This document shows, in pieces, positions 5,775 through 6,990 of a stretch of 6,990 nt of DNA. The notes beneath the pieces are model-generated. The model worked only from the letters and a program-made list of their open reading frames with translations, made no database searches and was not told the origin of the DNA. The position numbers and the translations under genes are program-made. Each line of letters starts with the position of its first letter. Position 1 is the first letter of the stretch. Source of the stretch: Bacillota bacterium (GTDB lineage Bacteria; Bacillota; Clostridia; Peptostreptococcales; Anaerovoracaceae); the NCBI GenBank assembly GCA_016283945.1, contig JAEENW010000149.1:1-6990 (forward strand), in the 5' to 3' direction.

Positions 5775-6990
5775 TTGAAACGCGATAAGGAACAAAAGAA
5801 CCGCCTGCTGATCCGCGTCACCATATTATTCCTGCTCATCTACGCCGTATGGCGGCTGGGCTTCACCATCCCCGTGGGCACGGTCCCCCTGATCTGCTGG
5901 ATCGTCCTGACCGCGGTCGAGACGATAGGCCTGCTCGAGCTCGCGGTATTCATCTACGAGTACACGAAAAGAGTCGAGATCAGGCTGCCGAATCTGACCA
6001 AGCCCACTCACTATCCCGACGTCGACGTCTTCGTATTCACTATAAACGAGCCCGAGGAGCTGCTGGCGAAGACTCTTTTCGCCTGCAAAAAGATGCGCTA
6101 TCCCGACCCCGGCAGGGTCCACATCTACCTCTGCGACGACGGAGGCAGGGACTCCATGCGCGTGCTCGCGGAAAAGATGGGCGTAAGCTACCTCGCCAGA
6201 GAGGACCACTCTGACGCGAAGGCAGGCAACTTCAACCACGCCTTCGTCAAGTCCAGATCTCCGCTCATCGCGATCTTCGACTCCGACATGATGCCCAAGG
6301 CCGACTTCCTCATGAAGACTGTCCCCTACTTCGCGGCGGACGAAAAGGTCGGCTTCGTGCAGACGCCCCAGCACTTCTACAGAAAGGACATCTTCCAGCG
6401 CGCCATGGCGCCGAGGGAGCTCCCGCACAACGAGCAGGACTACTTCTACCAGGTCATTCAGGAGACCAAGAACTCCTCCAACAGCGTCGTGCTGGCGGGC
6501 TCCAACACCGTGCTCAGGCGCTCCGCCGTGCAGGAGATCGGAGGACTTGTCACCGGGACCCTGACCGAGGATTTCTCCACCGGCATAGAGCTTCAGAAGA
6601 AGGGCTACAAGGGCATCTCGGTCAAGGAGGTGCTCGCGGACGGGCTGCCCCCGATGGACTTCGGATCGCTCATAAAGCAGAGGCGCAGATGGGCCAAGGG
6701 CTGCATACAGTCCGGCCGGAAGACAAGATATCTGAGAAGCAGGACCCTCAGCTTCCGCCAGAAGCTGAACTGCTTCGCCTCGATCATATACTGGTACAGC
6801 TCGCTCAAGCGCCTCATCTACATGCTGGCGCCCGTGCTGTTCGCCCTGGCGGGCATAGGCGTCATGCGCTGCGAGCCCTGGGAGATCGCCCTCTTCTGGT
6901 TCCCGCTCTACGCCTGCATAAGCCTCTGCGTCTACTTCTTCTCCGACAGGATCAGAAGCCTCTACTGGACCAACATCTACGAGACCGTGA
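5775..6990 (+). CDS. BcsA-like processive family 2 glycosyltransferase, N-terminal part (runs off right edge)
   Basis: The open frame of 405 codons continues past the window. Two membrane segments (about 11-30 and 34-62) precede a cytosolic GT-A domain with every cellulose-synthase landmark: CDDGGRD (Asp121/122), the DAKAGN motif (147-152), DSD (169-171), QTPQHF (196-201), the TED catalytic base (264-266) and QRRRW (302-306). At least two further segments follow (about 334-362 and 369-390). Such enzymes polymerise UDP-sugar and extrude the chain across the membrane; a beta-glucan product is inferred. Where BcsA has FFCGS, this has LAGSN (240-244). A PilZ c-di-GMP domain, if present, lies off the window. 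The start is a TTG with AAAGGA about 10 bases upstream; an in-frame stop at 5751 excludes any longer protein. It follows the GH5 gene in one operon. Curdlan or mixed-linkage glucan synthase are alternatives. Confidence 0.9.
   Translation, partial: MKRDKEQKNRLLIRVTILFLLIYAVWRLGFTIPVGTVPLICWIVLTAVETIGLLELAVFIYEYTKRVEIRLPNLTKPTHYPDVDVFVFTINEPEELLAKTLFACKKMRYPDPGRVHIYLCDDGGRDSMRVLAEKMGVSYLAREDHSDAKAGNFNHAFVKSRSPLIAIFDSDMMPKADFLMKTVPYFAADEKVGFVQTPQHFYRKDIFQRAMAPRELPHNEQDYFYQVIQETKNSSNSVVLAGSNTVLRRSAVQEIGGLVTGTLTEDFSTGIELQKKGYKGISVKEVLADGLPPMDFGSLIKQRRRWAKGCIQSGRKTRYLRSRTLSFRQKLNCFASIIYWYSSLKRLIYMLAPVLFALAGIGVMRCEPWEIALFWFPLYACISLCVYFFSDRIRSLYWTNIYETV

Noticed and set aside
5826..6428. Minus-strand open frame opposite the glycosyltransferase
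   Set aside because: Shadow of the conserved GT2 domain; no ribosome site or recognisable domain.

Overview
This is a compact, high-G+C bacterial window with six protein-coding genes, two of them cut by the window edges. There are no tRNA, rRNA, IS or CRISPR features. Strong Shine-Dalgarno sites, extended -10 promoters, a signal-peptide surface protein, a lipoprotein glycosidase and apparent TTG starts suggest a high-G+C, probably anaerobic, Gram-positive (Clostridia-like) bacterium. Arg AGG and Ile ATA remain common despite the high G+C. The taxonomic guess is low confidence because no marker gene is present.

Layout. (1) Minus strand, 1-640: the N-terminal part of a secreted, beta-rich repeat protein of the type found on gut Firmicute and Actinobacteria surfaces. 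It has its own extended -10 promoter and two tandem palindromes upstream that look like an operator. (2) Minus strand, 3508 down to 866: an apparent two-gene operon, an M20 zinc metallopeptidase followed by a 12-segment MFS transporter. It ends in a stem-loop terminator at 775-805. (3) Plus strand, 3736-4530: a divergently transcribed cytosolic alpha/beta hydrolase, closed by a textbook terminator with six T. (4) Plus strand, 4725 to the right edge: a GH5 endoglucanase-like lipoprotein, then a membrane-bound processive family 2 glycosyltransferase of the BcsA (cellulose synthase) type, running off the window.

How they work together. The peptidase and transporter plausibly import and hydrolyse a peptide or N-acyl amino acid; this rests on adjacency only. 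The GH5 lipoprotein and the BcsA-like synthase look like the first two genes of an exopolysaccharide operon, in which the synthase makes and extrudes a beta-glucan and the tethered glucanase trims it outside the membrane. The rest of that operon (a BcsB-like partner, acyltransferases, a PilZ domain) would lie to the right and cannot be seen. A recurring regulatory pattern is a GC-rich stem-loop placed almost exactly at the predicted 5' end of three of the four predicted transcripts. All intergenic gaps are under 300 bases; their contents are listed individually.
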